The notes beneath the pieces are model-generated. The model saw only the letters and a program-made list of their open reading frames with translations. It made no database searches and was not told where the DNA came from. From the NCBI GenBank assembly GCA_002928535.1, contig PERG01000007.1:1-64000 (forward strand): a stretch of 64,000 nt of DNA. The letters are read 5' to 3'. The DNA is from Methylotenera sp. (GTDB taxonomy: Bacteria > Pseudomonadota > Gammaproteobacteria > Burkholderiales > Methylophilaceae). A program made the translations under genes and the position numbers. Shown here one piece after another: positions 9,548-18,056 of the stretch (the first letter of the stretch is position 1; the number at the start of each line of letters is the position of its first letter).

Positions 9548-9550
9548 GCT

Positions 9551-10195
9551 TTAAGATGATAAATTTGGCCAATGTTTCAAAGCTATATTGATCACAGTTT
9601 GCAGTTCTTCACGGCTCGCCCCACTGGTCGCTTGTACGGATAAACCCTGATGTAATGTAGCTAAGTATTTTGCCAAAGCCAGCGGATCAGCGTTTACTAG
9701 AAGGTCACCTTCTGATTTCGCTTGTTCAAAACGTTTAGCTAATGCGGCTTCATAATGTTTACGGTACCCAGCAAGCTCTTGTTGGATCAAACCAGCCCCT
9801 TGTCCACAGGTTAATGCACCTTGAAATACCATGCATCCGCTAGGGTTCTGTGGATTGGTCATCACCTCCACGGCATTATTCAACAAAGCCGCCGCCACTT
9901 TTTTTGCAGTAGGTTCCTGCATGGCTGCACTTACATAAGCGACAGGACCCTTCAAATATTTGTCCAGAGCTTTGCGAAACAGTGTTTCTTTATTACCGAA
10001 AGCTGCATAAATACTGGGTTTATTAATGCCCAAAGCTTCGGTTAACTCAGCCATAGAAGTGCCTTCATAGCCATGTGTCCAGAATAAATGCAAGGCTTGG
10101 TCCAGGGCGATATCCTGATCAAACGCTAATGGCCGACCGCGTGGCTTAGGTGTGCTCTTTATCTGGTCTTTTGTTTCTAGCTTCATAGTTTTCAT
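9551..10195 (-). CDS. TetR-family transcriptional regulator
   Basis: Starts at 10195 or 10186 (MKTMKLET or MKLET); the longer upstream frame overlaps the intergenic operators and is unlikely. The N-terminal helix-turn-helix is clear: DQALHLFWTHGYEGTSMAE, then EALGINKPSIYAAFGNKETLF. The rest (about 75-215) is the ligand-binding all-helical domain, similar in layout to AcrR/YcdC-like repressors that regulate oxidoreductases. The gene is divergent from a short-chain dehydrogenase, and the space between them holds a perfect 12-bp inverted repeat, plus a second weaker one. It most likely represses itself and the dehydrogenase. The inducer is unknown. Confidence 0.9.
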   Translation of the reverse strand: MKTMKLETKDQIKSTPKPRGRPLAFDQDIALDQALHLFWTHGYEGTSMAELTEALGINKPSIYAAFGNKETLFRKALDKYLKGPVAYVSAAMQEPTAKKVAAALLNNAVEVMTNPQNPSGCMVFQGALTCGQGAGLIQQELAGYRKHYEAALAKRFEQAKSEGDLLVNADPLALAKYLATLHQGLSVQATSGASREELQTVINIALKHWPNLSS

Positions 10196-10225
10196 AGTGA
10201 TTGAGTAAATACAATATTGTATTAT

Positions 10226-10239
10226 TGTACCATTAGGTA
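10226..10239. promoter_or_regulatory. Second, weaker TetR operator half-palindrome
   Basis: Arms TTGTACC and GGTAAAA around ATTA, with one mismatch in seven pairs. The ACC-N4-GGT core and spacing equal those of the strong palindrome at 10275-10302. It lies about 30 bp upstream of the regulator start, so it could mediate autoregulation. Confidence 0.5.
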
Positions 10240-10274
10240 AAAATATATTTGACAAGACATTTTATCTGAATTAA

Positions 10275-10302
10275 TATTTATTTACCAATCGGTAAATAAA
10301 TA
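10275..10302. promoter_or_regulatory. Perfect 28-bp palindromic operator for the TetR regulator
   Basis: Left arm TATTTATTTACC at 10275-10286 and right arm GGTAAATAAATA at 10291-10302 are exact reverse complements around AATC. The site ends 10 bp before the dehydrogenase start codon, where a bound repressor would block transcription or translation start. The ACC-N4-GGT core is typical of TetR-family operators. That the divergent TetR protein binds here is an inference from position and symmetry. Confidence 0.75.
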
Positions 10303-10312
10303 GGATATCAAT

Positions 10313-11050
10313 ATGAATAGTTCACAAAAAATTGCATTTATTACAGGCGCAAACCGTGGCATCGGCTTTGAAACAGCCAAAGGCTTAGGCGCATTAGACA
10401 TTAAGGTTGTCATTGGCTCCAGAGATCTCACCAAAGGCACAGCCGCAGCTCAACGTTTGCAGGCATTAGGTTATCAGGCAGAAGCTATCCAATATGATGC
10501 GGATCAGCAAAATGCGGCCGATCTCGCTTATGATTATTTTAATCAACACTATGGCAAGCTGGATATTCTGGTGAACAATGCAGGCATCTTGCAAGAGCCA
10601 ATGATGGCCAGTAATAGTAGTTCGGTCGACATTGAAACATTACACACCACTTTTCGAACCAATCTATTTGCTGTTATTGCACTCACGCAAAAATTATTGC
10701 CGCTGATTAGGAAATCTGCGGCCGGCCGTATCGTGAATCTTTCCAGCATTTTAGGTTCCCTTACCATCCATAGCATGCCAAACTCTCCGATAGATCCGGC
10801 AAAAGCGTTTGCCTATAATGCCTCTAAAACAGCACTGAATGCTTACACCGTTCATTTGGCGCATGAGTTACGTGATACCAACATCAAAGTAAATTCTGCC
10901 CATCCGGGATGGGTCAAAACAGAGTTAGGTGGCGACAACGCGCCTATGGAACTGGAAGAAGGCGGTAGAACCAGCGTGCAGCTAGCAACCTTAACTAACG
11001 ATGCTGCATCCGGTGGTTTTTACCATCAGGGTGAAGTATTGCCCTGGTAA
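10313..11050 (+). CDS. Short-chain dehydrogenase/reductase
   Basis: Classical SDR of 245 residues. The dinucleotide-binding motif TGANRGIG lies at about 11-18, NNAG at about 89-92, the catalytic serine in NLSSILG, and the YxxxK pair in YNASK. An SRD after strand 2 suggests NADP(H) preference. The C-terminal segment GGFYHQGEVLPW resembles carbonyl-reductase-like members of the family. It is first in a plus-strand run with DUF2798 and DUF1993 genes and is probably repressed by the divergent TetR protein through the palindrome just upstream. The substrate is unknown. Confidence 0.92.
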   Translation: MNSSQKIAFITGANRGIGFETAKGLGALDIKVVIGSRDLTKGTAAAQRLQALGYQAEAIQYDADQQNAADLAYDYFNQHYGKLDILVNNAGILQEPMMASNSSSVDIETLHTTFRTNLFAVIALTQKLLPLIRKSAAGRIVNLSSILGSLTIHSMPNSPIDPAKAFAYNASKTALNAYTVHLAHELRDTNIKVNSAHPGWVKTELGGDNAPMELEEGGRTSVQLATLTNDAASGGFYHQGEVLPW

Positions 11051-11090
11051 TTAAACCTAAATATATAACTCGATGATATAAATTCCAACC

Positions 11091-11321
11091 ATGAAAATTC
11101 CCGGTCGCTATCGTATGATCGTATTTGCACTCATGATGTCCGGGAGTACTGCATGCATCGTCAGCGGCATCATTATTGCATTACGAATGCCGCTGACATT
11201 GCAATTTTTGTCGCAATGGCTCACCGCATTTTTAACCGCATGGCCCATTGTCTTTGTTGCTATATTGATCATTGCACCTTTGGTAAACAAGCTGCTGGAT
11301 TCTTGGGTCGAGAAAAACTAG
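11091..11321 (+). CDS. DUF2798 small membrane protein
   Basis: A 76-residue protein with two transmembrane helices (about 8-30 and 42-66), matching the DUF2798 pattern: a short N-terminal MKIPGRYR region, then FALMMSGSTACIVSGII and a second helix with WPIVFVAILIIAPLV. The family function is unknown. It lies 40 bp after the SDR gene and 43 bp before the DUF1993 gene, so the three probably form one transcript. DUF2798 genes are often found near TetR/SDR-type stress modules, but that is a general impression, not shown here. Confidence 0.75.
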   Translation: MKIPGRYRMIVFALMMSGSTACIVSGIIIALRMPLTLQFLSQWLTAFLTAWPIVFVAILIIAPLVNKLLDSWVEKN

Positions 11322-11364
11322 ACTAGCTATCTTCGCCAATATCATTTGCTAATAAGGAACCTCA

Positions 11365-11865
11365 ATGTATCAATACTGCATTCCGCCACTTAAGCGTGCA
11401 CTCACTAACCTTGCTGCTATTTTACAAAAAGGCGAGGCTTTTGCTGAAGCCAGAAAAATAGAGCCCAGCGTACTATTAAATGCCCGGCTTGCGCCCGATA
11501 TGTATCCCTTGATTAAGCAAGTGCAAATCGCAACTGATATGAGTAAAGGTGCAGCAGCGCGTTTAGCCGATGTTGAAATACCCAAGTTTGACGACAATGA
11601 AACCACTTTTGGCGAGCTTTTTGCGCGTATTGAAAAAACTATTGCTTTCCTGGATAGCATTCAGCCGGAGCAATTTGCCGGTGCCGAAACGCGAGAAGTT
11701 ACTCTACATATACGAGAAGTAGAATTAAAATTCTCCGGCCAAGACTACTGGTTAAATTGGGCACAGCCGAATGTGTATTTCCATGTAACAACCACCTACA
11801 ATATCCTGCGGCATAATGGCGTTAGCTTAGGTAAACGTGATTTTTTAGGGCAAAAAAGAGATTAA
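11365..11865 (+). CDS. DUF1993 family protein
   Basis: A 166-residue soluble protein that fits DUF1993 along its length: it begins MYQYCIPPLKRALTNLAAIL, has the LAPDMYPLIKQVQIATDMSKGAAARLA segment, and the C-terminal YFHVTTTYNILRHNGV stretch. The family is related in fold to DinB-like four-helix bundles; its biochemical role is not known. AAGGAAC upstream supports the start. It is the last gene of the TetR-controlled group and its stop codon overlaps the convergent cysteine-rich gene by 4 bp. Confidence 0.82.
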   Translation: MYQYCIPPLKRALTNLAAILQKGEAFAEARKIEPSVLLNARLAPDMYPLIKQVQIATDMSKGAAARLADVEIPKFDDNETTFGELFARIEKTIAFLDSIQPEQFAGAETREVTLHIREVELKFSGQDYWLNWAQPNVYFHVTTTYNILRHNGVSLGKRDFLGQKRD

Positions 11866-12194
11866 TGCGAAATCACTTTTAGACACTCTTCCACGCAGTT
11901 GCGACAAGTCTGAGCACATTCTTGGCAATGTGCTTCGGCATGTTTGCTACATTCCTCGGCACATACCTGGCAGATTTCGGCGCAGTCCTCGCAAATCAGC
12001 GCAATAAACTCACTATCGCGCTCCATGGATTTAACGGCCAGTTGGCAGAACTCCGCACAATCCGTATCTAAGGAAATGCATCGCTGCATCATCGGGGAAT
12101 GTTCTTCACTTTTACAAGCTTTGATACAGGCCAAACATGCTGTGATGGTTTGTTTACAAGCGTCGATACAGGATTGATATTGCGCATTCGCCAT
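11862..12194 (-). CDS. Cysteine-rich four-helix-bundle copper-storage-type protein (Csp/DUF326)
   Basis: The 110-residue protein has 18 cysteines, mostly in CxxxC spacing along predicted helices (QSCIDACKQ, TACLACIKAC, CAEICQVCAEEC, CQECAQTCRNC). This is the pattern of Csp proteins, four-helix bundles whose cysteines line the core and hold many Cu(I) ions. There is no signal peptide, so it resembles the cytosolic Csp3 group. It would buffer copper in the cytoplasm. AAGGAG lies upstream of the ATG, and a perfect 9-bp hairpin lies about 25 bp upstream in the leader. The 3' end overlaps the convergent DUF1993 gene by 4 bp. Confidence 0.88.
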   Translation of the reverse strand: MANAQYQSCIDACKQTITACLACIKACKSEEHSPMMQRCISLDTDCAEFCQLAVKSMERDSEFIALICEDCAEICQVCAEECSKHAEAHCQECAQTCRNCVEECLKVISH

Positions 12195-12218
12195 GGCGGA
12201 AGTCTCCTTAAAATGAAT

Positions 12219-12242
12219 AACGGCAGCGTAGAAGCTGCCGTT
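12219..12242 (-). promoter_or_regulatory. Hairpin in the leader of the copper-storage gene
   Basis: Perfect inverted repeat AACGGCAGC / GCTGCCGTT with a 6-base loop, 25 bp upstream of the start codon and just before the Shine-Dalgarno. On the minus strand it is followed by a short T-rich stretch, so it might act as a weak attenuator or stabilise the transcript. No copper-regulator box was recognised. Confidence 0.4.
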
Positions 12243-12426
12243 TGCCGTTGTAGAGATGAACCCGGTATAACCCTGAAGCTCATCAAAACGACAAGTTCAG
12301 AATACGCCTGACGAAATTATCGGCTTATAGGATTATTCCGAAAGCAATGTAGGAATTTAGCTATGCTAGCTTTTGGGTTCAATAGTGACTATTAACCTTA
12401 CGTTTGCTAAATAGGGGCTGAAAAAG

Positions 12427-13680
12427 CTATTCCACCACTTCCCAGGCATTGATAGTATTTTCTGGAGTTTGTATTGCATAGTGATAATGCCTGCCGCCTA
12501 ACCATAAGCATAAGCCGATTACTGCAAAAGCCAATTGCCCGGCAGCTAGCCATAGTACCGAGTGCATCAAGAAAGGTGCAATCAAACCAGATACAGCGGC
12601 CCCCAGCATGGTTTGGGTAAACGATTGACAAGAGGCAACCGTACCCCGGATATGCGGAAATAAATCTATCACCAGCAAGGTTAATCTAGGCGCAATGAAT
12701 GACATCCCTAGTGTGTAAAAGAACAAAGGCATGACCGACCAAGGGATCGCTGGCGGAAAAAATAGGTGGTACAACACGTTAGCCAAAGCGGCACCAATCA
12801 ATAGCACATATCCTATGGCCATCGTTTTACCAATGGAAAGTTTGCCAGCTAATCTATTGGCTGATAGAGCGCCTAAAAATATCCCGGCAACTGCGGGAAT
12901 GAATTGCCAGGCAAATTGGTCTGGCCCCAGGCCCAGATGCTGGGTAATAAACACCGGTGCCGCTGCCACATAGAGAAATAAGCCGGCAAAATTGAATGCT
13001 ATAGCTCCCGCTTTTAATTGAAACAACGGCGAGCGGAATATCTGGGTATAGTTTTTAGCCAAATACTCAGGGTTAAATGGCGTGCGTTGATCTACCGGTA
13101 AAGTCTCCGGTAATTTTTTATAGCAATACCAAAGTAGCAACGCAGTATAAGCAAACAAGGCTAGGAAGATGGTACGCCAGTCATAAAACTTGACAATCCA
13201 GCCGCCGAAGATAGGTGCGATAGCCGGTGCAATCGAAAATATCATGGTGACCAGTGACAACAATTTGGCGGCCGGCACATCGGAGTATGTGTCGCGAATA
13301 ATAGCGCGCCCGACTACTACGCCAGCGCCGGCGGATAAGCCTTGCAGCATGCGGAATGCCCATAAATACTCAACAGAATGGGCGGCCGCGCAACCTAATG
13401 TAGCCACAGCAAATACCGCTAACGAAGCTAAAATAATATTCCGCCGACCAAACGCATCCGATAAAGAGCCATGCCAGAGAATCATGATGGCAAAGGAAAA
13501 CATATAAGCCGTTAATGTTTGCTGGACTTCAATAGTGCTGGCAGTGAGCGACGCTTCAATGGCGGGGAACGCCGGCAGATAGGTATCCACTGAAAAAGGG
13601 CCAAGCATGGCCAGCCCTGCCAGCATGAGGGCTAACTTGTTACTGGTAGGGAAAATGACGGGTTTAGTGGTGGAAGACAT
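12427..13680 (-). CDS. Bcr/CflA family drug-resistance MFS exporter
   Basis: A 417-residue MFS protein with 12 predicted membrane segments. The Bcr/CflA traits are present: MLGPFSVDTYLPAFP in the first segment, QQTLTAYMFSFAIMILWHGSLSDAFGRRNII (motif A, here HGSLSDAFGRR), and the motif C-like GVVVGRAIIRD. Family members export bicyclomycin, chloramphenicol or, in some cases, cysteine and other small compounds. Proton antiport across the inner membrane is expected. The gene stands alone; no regulator is adjacent. The substrate is not known. Confidence 0.9.
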   Translation of the reverse strand: MSSTTKPVIFPTSNKLALMLAGLAMLGPFSVDTYLPAFPAIEASLTASTIEVQQTLTAYMFSFAIMILWHGSLSDAFGRRNIILASLAVFAVATLGCAAAHSVEYLWAFRMLQGLSAGAGVVVGRAIIRDTYSDVPAAKLLSLVTMIFSIAPAIAPIFGGWIVKFYDWRTIFLALFAYTALLLWYCYKKLPETLPVDQRTPFNPEYLAKNYTQIFRSPLFQLKAGAIAFNFAGLFLYVAAAPVFITQHLGLGPDQFAWQFIPAVAGIFLGALSANRLAGKLSIGKTMAIGYVLLIGAALANVLYHLFFPPAIPWSVMPLFFYTLGMSFIAPRLTLLVIDLFPHIRGTVASCQSFTQTMLGAAVSGLIAPFLMHSVLWLAAGQLAFAVIGLCLWLGGRHYHYAIQTPENTINAWEVVE

Positions 13681-13772
13681 TGGTTATCACTATGACCCAT
13701 GAATGAAAAATAGTTTGAAATTTTTTATTGAATAGCCTAAATAAGGGCTGAAAGGGATCGCGCTTTAATACT

Positions 13773-14969
13773 TTAAACAGCAGCCTGTTCTTGTGGTTCC
13801 CATTCCAGTGAATGAAAAACGACTTGGTTCCTGCCGTTAAGTTTGGCCTGATATAAAGCTTGATCGGCCGCGGCTAGCAGGCTGTGATAGTTCAAACCGA
13901 CTTGCCATGTATCCGCGATGCCGATACTAATCGAGCTTTTATTTGGCTTGCCGCCAAACATAAAAGTCACATTCGCAAACGTTTCACGCAGGCGGTTCGC
14001 TAAGATCAACGCATCATCAGCGTTCGTAGAGGGCAGTAGAATACAGAATTCATCTCCGCCAAAGCGCGCCCAATAATCTTGTGCACGAATCGTTTTGAGT
14101 GCGATCTGGGATAACCTGCGCAGCACTTCATCGCCGCTGGGGTGGCCATAGTTATCATTAATGAATTTAAAATCATCGATATCGATCAGCATTAACGAAA
14201 AATGGTCTTGGTTACGTTCGCTGCGAGATTGCAAGCGTGCTATTTCTTCTTCAAACTGCCGGCGGTTATAGGCACCGGTAAGCATATCGCGCGAAGCAAT
14301 CTTTTTTACTTCCTGCATCAAATGCTGGTTCAACATCAACAAAAAGCCGAATGTGACACACACCTGCATAAGACAGGTCGTGATGAATGTGCCTGGGTTG
14401 ATTGGGATATTGGTGTACAAGCTGTACAAGCTGGAGGGTGACTGGTAAATCAGAATCGCGCGCAATAAGAGAATTGCAGATAAGCCCGCAAATGCGATGC
14501 CGGTGAATGAAGAAATCGAGCGGAACTCCGGCTTAACATGCATCAGCAAAATGCTTGCACACCCAGCATAGCCCAACGAAAATAACAGAGAGTTGGCGAT
14601 TGAGCGCGCGTTTACATTCGGGAATTGAAATTCAAACCAATACGTCTGAATCACCGCGAAGACGACAAAAATGGCTGCCAAACGATACGAGATGCGCTCA
14701 GATTTAAAAGATTGAATGCCTGTGAATTGCAATGCAATGCTTAAGGCGATAAGCAGTCCGCCCAACACGACTGCTATCCTGGCGCCATCAGAATGGGTGT
14801 AAAAGAAATAGGAAGACCCTAAGCCTATGCCTATGCATAAGCTGGCGATAGCCCATTGCTTCACGCTATTGATCTTGGAGGTATTCAAGCCTGCGAGGAG
14901 GATTAATCCAGCGAACATGATGGACAGCATGGCAAACATGACCATAATGGTACGGACATCTAAATTCAT
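13773..14969 (-). CDS. Membrane-bound diguanylate cyclase (GGDEF)
   Basis: A 398-residue protein. The N-terminal part (about 1-220) has six or seven hydrophobic segments without a recognisable sensor family. The GGDEF domain covers about 225-385 and is intact, with GGDEF at 304-308. An inhibitory-site RxxD (RAQD) lies five residues before it, so product inhibition by c-di-GMP is likely. It should make c-di-GMP from two GTP. It stands alone between the Bcr/CflA gene and dodecin. The signal sensed by the membrane part is unknown. Confidence 0.92.
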   Translation of the reverse strand: MNLDVRTIMVMFAMLSIMFAGLILLAGLNTSKINSVKQWAIASLCIGIGLGSSYFFYTHSDGARIAVVLGGLLIALSIALQFTGIQSFKSERISYRLAAIFVVFAVIQTYWFEFQFPNVNARSIANSLLFSLGYAGCASILLMHVKPEFRSISSFTGIAFAGLSAILLLRAILIYQSPSSLYSLYTNIPINPGTFITTCLMQVCVTFGFLLMLNQHLMQEVKKIASRDMLTGAYNRRQFEEEIARLQSRSERNQDHFSLMLIDIDDFKFINDNYGHPSGDEVLRRLSQIALKTIRAQDYWARFGGDEFCILLPSTNADDALILANRLRETFANVTFMFGGKPNKSSISIGIADTWQVGLNYHSLLAAADQALYQAKLNGRNQVVFHSLEWEPQEQAAV

Positions 14970-15108
14970 TGCGTGCTCAAATTGGGATAGAACCTCTATT
15001 TTACGATTTTTATCCTGTTTAAAATACCTAGCAGAAGACTAATGGTCCTCTACTAGCTCAGCAGCGTTGAAGATATGGGTAATTGCGGAACAGCATTAGT
15101 GTATTCGC

Positions 15109-15318
15109 TTAATCTTCAATTCTGAAACCAACTTTGATTGTCACTTGATAGTGCGCAATCTTGCCATCCACAATATGACCGCGCGTTTCCACCAGTTCAA
15201 ACCAGCTCATATGTTTTACTGTCGCAGCCGCTTTAGCAATTGCATTTTTGACTGCTTCGTCGGAACTGATAGGGGAAGAGCCCACTAGCTCAATCAGCTT
15301 ATAAGTATGTTCGGACAT
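15109..15318 (-). CDS. Dodecin family flavin-binding protein
   Basis: A 69-residue protein with the dodecin pattern: YKLIELVGSSPISSDEAVKNAI, followed by AAATVKHMSWFELVETRGHIVDG and a terminal QVTIKVGFRIED. The tryptophan in MSWFE is the residue that stacks with bound flavin in dodecins. Dodecins form hollow 12-mers that store riboflavin, FMN or related compounds and protect the cell from free flavin. The length is normal for the family. It stands alone on the minus strand. Confidence 0.92.
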   Translation of the reverse strand: MSEHTYKLIELVGSSPISSDEAVKNAIAKAAATVKHMSWFELVETRGHIVDGKIAHYQVTIKVGFRIED

Positions 15319-15401
15319 TTAATGTCTCCAATCTTTATTGATTAACGTGTAATCTATGATGCACCCTGTACCGACCAAAGTCTATGGTCGCTTTGGATTA
15401 T

Positions 15402-15623
15402 CTAAGATTTATTATTAGTTCTTAGCGGTACTAATAAAGAAGACAATCCATTATGGTCAATTTCCTGCATCAGCTGTAATAACCGGCCCAACTCGCTATC
15501 AGGAAAGCCCTCGCGTGCAAACCAATTAAGATAATTACCAGGCAAATCTGCTAATACCCGCCCTTTGTGTTTGCCGTATGGCATTATTAAAGTCACTAAT
15601 TTTTGTAGGTCATCAGGGTGCAT
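15402..15623 (-). CDS. DUF3820 family protein
   Basis: From the ATG at 15623 (a TTG four codons upstream is less likely) the product has 73 residues. It contains the DUF3820 signature MPYGKHKGRVLADLPGNYLNWFAREGFPDSELGRLL. Family members are small cytoplasmic proteins annotated as putative quorum-sensing-regulated virulence factors, with no firm biochemical role. The same PYGKxKGxxLxDLP pattern occurs in exonuclease-associated domains. It is divergent from the DUF2789 gene. Confidence 0.82.
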   Translation of the reverse strand: MHPDDLQKLVTLIMPYGKHKGRVLADLPGNYLNWFAREGFPDSELGRLLQLMQEIDHNGLSSLLVPLRTNNKS

Positions 15624-15677
15624 AATAGTGGTCAATGTTATTTGAAATTACAATCCGAAGACACGCTGAGGTTTTTT

Positions 15678-15914
15678 ATGGAATCATCAATACACACACT
15701 TAACAATCTATTCGAACAACTCGGCCTGCCCTCCGATGATATGGCGATAGAAAACTTCATCAAAACACATCGTCATTTGGCCACAAATCTATCACTTTCA
15801 GAAGCGCCTTTTTGGAGCCCTGCGCAAGCTACATTCTTGTGTGAGGAAATCATCAAGGATGCGGATTGGGCAGAAGTAATCGATCAGTTGAATACTCGAT
15901 TACATGCTAAATAA
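15678..15914 (+). CDS. DUF2789 family protein
   Basis: Starting at the ATG at 15678, which has GAGG upstream, the product is 78 residues long, the normal DUF2789 size. Characteristic segments are LFEQLGLPSDD, FIKTHRHL, LSEAPFWSPAQATFL and the acidic/aromatic stretch DADWAEVIDQLN. The function is unknown. It is divergent from the DUF3820 gene and convergent with the TonB receptor gene, with which it leaves only 3 bp between stops. Confidence 0.82.
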   Translation: MESSIHTLNNLFEQLGLPSDDMAIENFIKTHRHLATNLSLSEAPFWSPAQATFLCEEIIKDADWAEVIDQLNTRLHAK

Positions 15915-15917
15915 ATT

Positions 15918-17867
15918 CTAAGGCTGCCAGACTACTTTAAAAAAGACTGCTTGAGGAATTTCGCTGCGGGTTTGAAGCGTGCCATACTCGGCATGCTCGG
16001 TGCCAAATAAATTCTGGCCAATGACTGACAGTTCAACATCTTTATGAACACGCCAGCCGAAACGCGCATCTACCGCAGTATAGGCAGGTACATCTGGACT
16101 GGTCAGTTCATCTACATGCCGCACTGATAGATCGAACTCTTTACCGGGTGACAACGTAAAGGCAGAACGTATTTGCCAGGTGTAAGATGGATCACGATCA
16201 CTGTTAGCTGGTCCGGAGGTCTCAAAACTGCCAGAATTAATGCGTAATTTCTGGTTAAGTGCTGTGGCGCCAGCGCTGATGCGCCATTGTGGTAAGAGCT
16301 GATATGTACCCCACATTTCCACCCCGTGCGCATGGCCTCTCATTTCATTAGCAAAAACAAAAGTGGGTATTGGGGCCAAAGAATTAAGTTCTGTGGTTCT
16401 TAAGTAATCATAATCGTTATAAAAAGCCGTAACTTCAAAATTAAATTGGGGACTAATTTTTCCCCGGTAGCCGAGTTGATATACCTTGGCTATCTCAGAG
16501 CGTACATCTGGGCCACCTATAAGCTGAAATGCGGGTGCCGCATTGATAAAGGCATCCGCATCCAAGCGAGAAGGCGCTCGCACTGTTCGCGATGCGGCAG
16601 TCCATAGCAAATGATCTGGCGCAACTTGCCAAGCGAGCCTTGCATCGGGTAAAAATTCATAGCCTGTGTATACATTCCGCTCGTACCTGACACCCAAAGT
16701 AAGATGTAATGTTTTCGCTAACTCAATCTCATCCTGGCCGAACAAACTCAGCCAACTTTGATTCACTTTTTCAGGTGATAAACCAAATGTTGCAGTAAGG
16801 TTGTTGAAATCATTTTTGCTATAACGATAATTGGCACCCCATACGAGTGCATGATTATCCATGGGTTTTAAGGTATGTTGGAATTGCACATCAAAAATAT
16901 CCATTTCATCAGTGAAAGTAGGTGGCACCTTTCTTAGCGTACGGTCGTAATAAGCCTGGAAGTTGATTTTTGAGCCACTGTCCAGCAAATGCTCCCATTG
17001 GCTGGTTAAATTGACGCCAGAATTAACAATAGTGCCCAGTGCCATACTAGACCCTACTGAAACAGAACCTGGCTGCGGCTGACCAATGTCGCTTTCAAAA
17101 ATATTACCGGTAATACTGACTTTGTCTGCCGCATGGTTCCAATCCATGCGGAAACCGATTTGATTTTTATTCCAACCATCAGAAACAGTTGTGCCGTTTT
17201 CGAGCGAATAATCATCACGGTTGGATGATTTGCCATATACCCTGAAATGACCATCCCTGCCTAATTCGCCACCGTAGCGGAATGCTGCGTCTTGACCGAT
17301 GTTACCGCCCTGTACTGCGGCTAATATGCCTTGTGTATCTTTTGCCGAACGAGTAATGACATTAATAACACCATTCACTGCATTAACACCCCAAAGCGTG
17401 CTGCCCGGACCACTAACTACTTCAATGCGTTCCACATCCTCAAGCATGACTTGTTGCCTATCCCAGAAAACGCCAGCAAACAGGGGGGAATAGACTGAAC
17501 GTCCATCAATGAGTACCAGTAATTTGTTTGGTGCGCTAACACTGGACCCGTTTAAGCCGCGTGCAGAGATGGCATAGCTGTTGGCGCTGACTTGGGCAAC
17601 ATGAAGATTGGGTGCCAAACGTAAAGCTTCCGGCAAAGTGGTGGCACTTGATCGCCGGATATCCTCATTCGTGATGATAAATATTGATGCTGCTGCTTCC
17701 GAGAGACTTTGTGGCTTTTTAGAAACGGAGGTAATTTCGATGTTACCCAATTCCTCGAGAGACATTTTCGCAAAAGAAGAGATGGGCGGAGCTTCTGCAG
17801 CCACTACGGGAAGATAGACAAACGAAATACCTGTACTCAGCAGAAGCCGGAGAAAGCTTTTTTCCAT
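15918..17867 (-). CDS. TonB-dependent outer membrane receptor
   Basis: A protein of about 649 residues (MEKSFLRLLLSTG start at 17867; an ATG at 17900 is an alternative). The signal peptide ends near VVAAEA. The plug domain (about 50-160) shows the usual LPEALRLAPNLHV, NKLLVLIDGRSVY, VERIEVVSGPGSTLWG and NAVNGVINVITR motifs. The remainder is a beta-barrel with alternating aromatic patterns, ending in ...VFFKVVWQP (near-terminal aromatic). Such receptors import iron complexes, B12 or other ligands using TonB. It follows DUF1097 and mxaL on the same strand after a gap of about 190 bp. A link to metal supply for methanol dehydrogenase is possible but only inferred from position. Confidence 0.93.
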   Translation of the reverse strand: MEKSFLRLLLSTGISFVYLPVVAAEAPPISSFAKMSLEELGNIEITSVSKKPQSLSEAAASIFIITNEDIRRSSATTLPEALRLAPNLHVAQVSANSYAISARGLNGSSVSAPNKLLVLIDGRSVYSPLFAGVFWDRQQVMLEDVERIEVVSGPGSTLWGVNAVNGVINVITRSAKDTQGILAAVQGGNIGQDAAFRYGGELGRDGHFRVYGKSSNRDDYSLENGTTVSDGWNKNQIGFRMDWNHAADKVSITGNIFESDIGQPQPGSVSVGSSMALGTIVNSGVNLTSQWEHLLDSGSKINFQAYYDRTLRKVPPTFTDEMDIFDVQFQHTLKPMDNHALVWGANYRYSKNDFNNLTATFGLSPEKVNQSWLSLFGQDEIELAKTLHLTLGVRYERNVYTGYEFLPDARLAWQVAPDHLLWTAASRTVRAPSRLDADAFINAAPAFQLIGGPDVRSEIAKVYQLGYRGKISPQFNFEVTAFYNDYDYLRTTELNSLAPIPTFVFANEMRGHAHGVEMWGTYQLLPQWRISAGATALNQKLRINSGSFETSGPANSDRDPSYTWQIRSAFTLSPGKEFDLSVRHVDELTSPDVPAYTAVDARFGWRVHKDVELSVIGQNLFGTEHAEYGTLQTRSEIPQAVFFKVVWQP

Positions 17868-18056
17868 CTTCAGTAGTTGCAAGGGCATGTGCACTTCCAT
17901 TCAACCGGTTTGAGTTATTTCTTTTAGCTGCTGAATCAAGCCTAAGATTGCATCAGGGATATGGTCGTGTCAACACCAACTAGCAGTATTTACAGTGTGT
18001 GCTCCTTATGAAGGGTATCAGTGTTGAATCGGCTATCGCCTTCCAATCTGCCCTGT

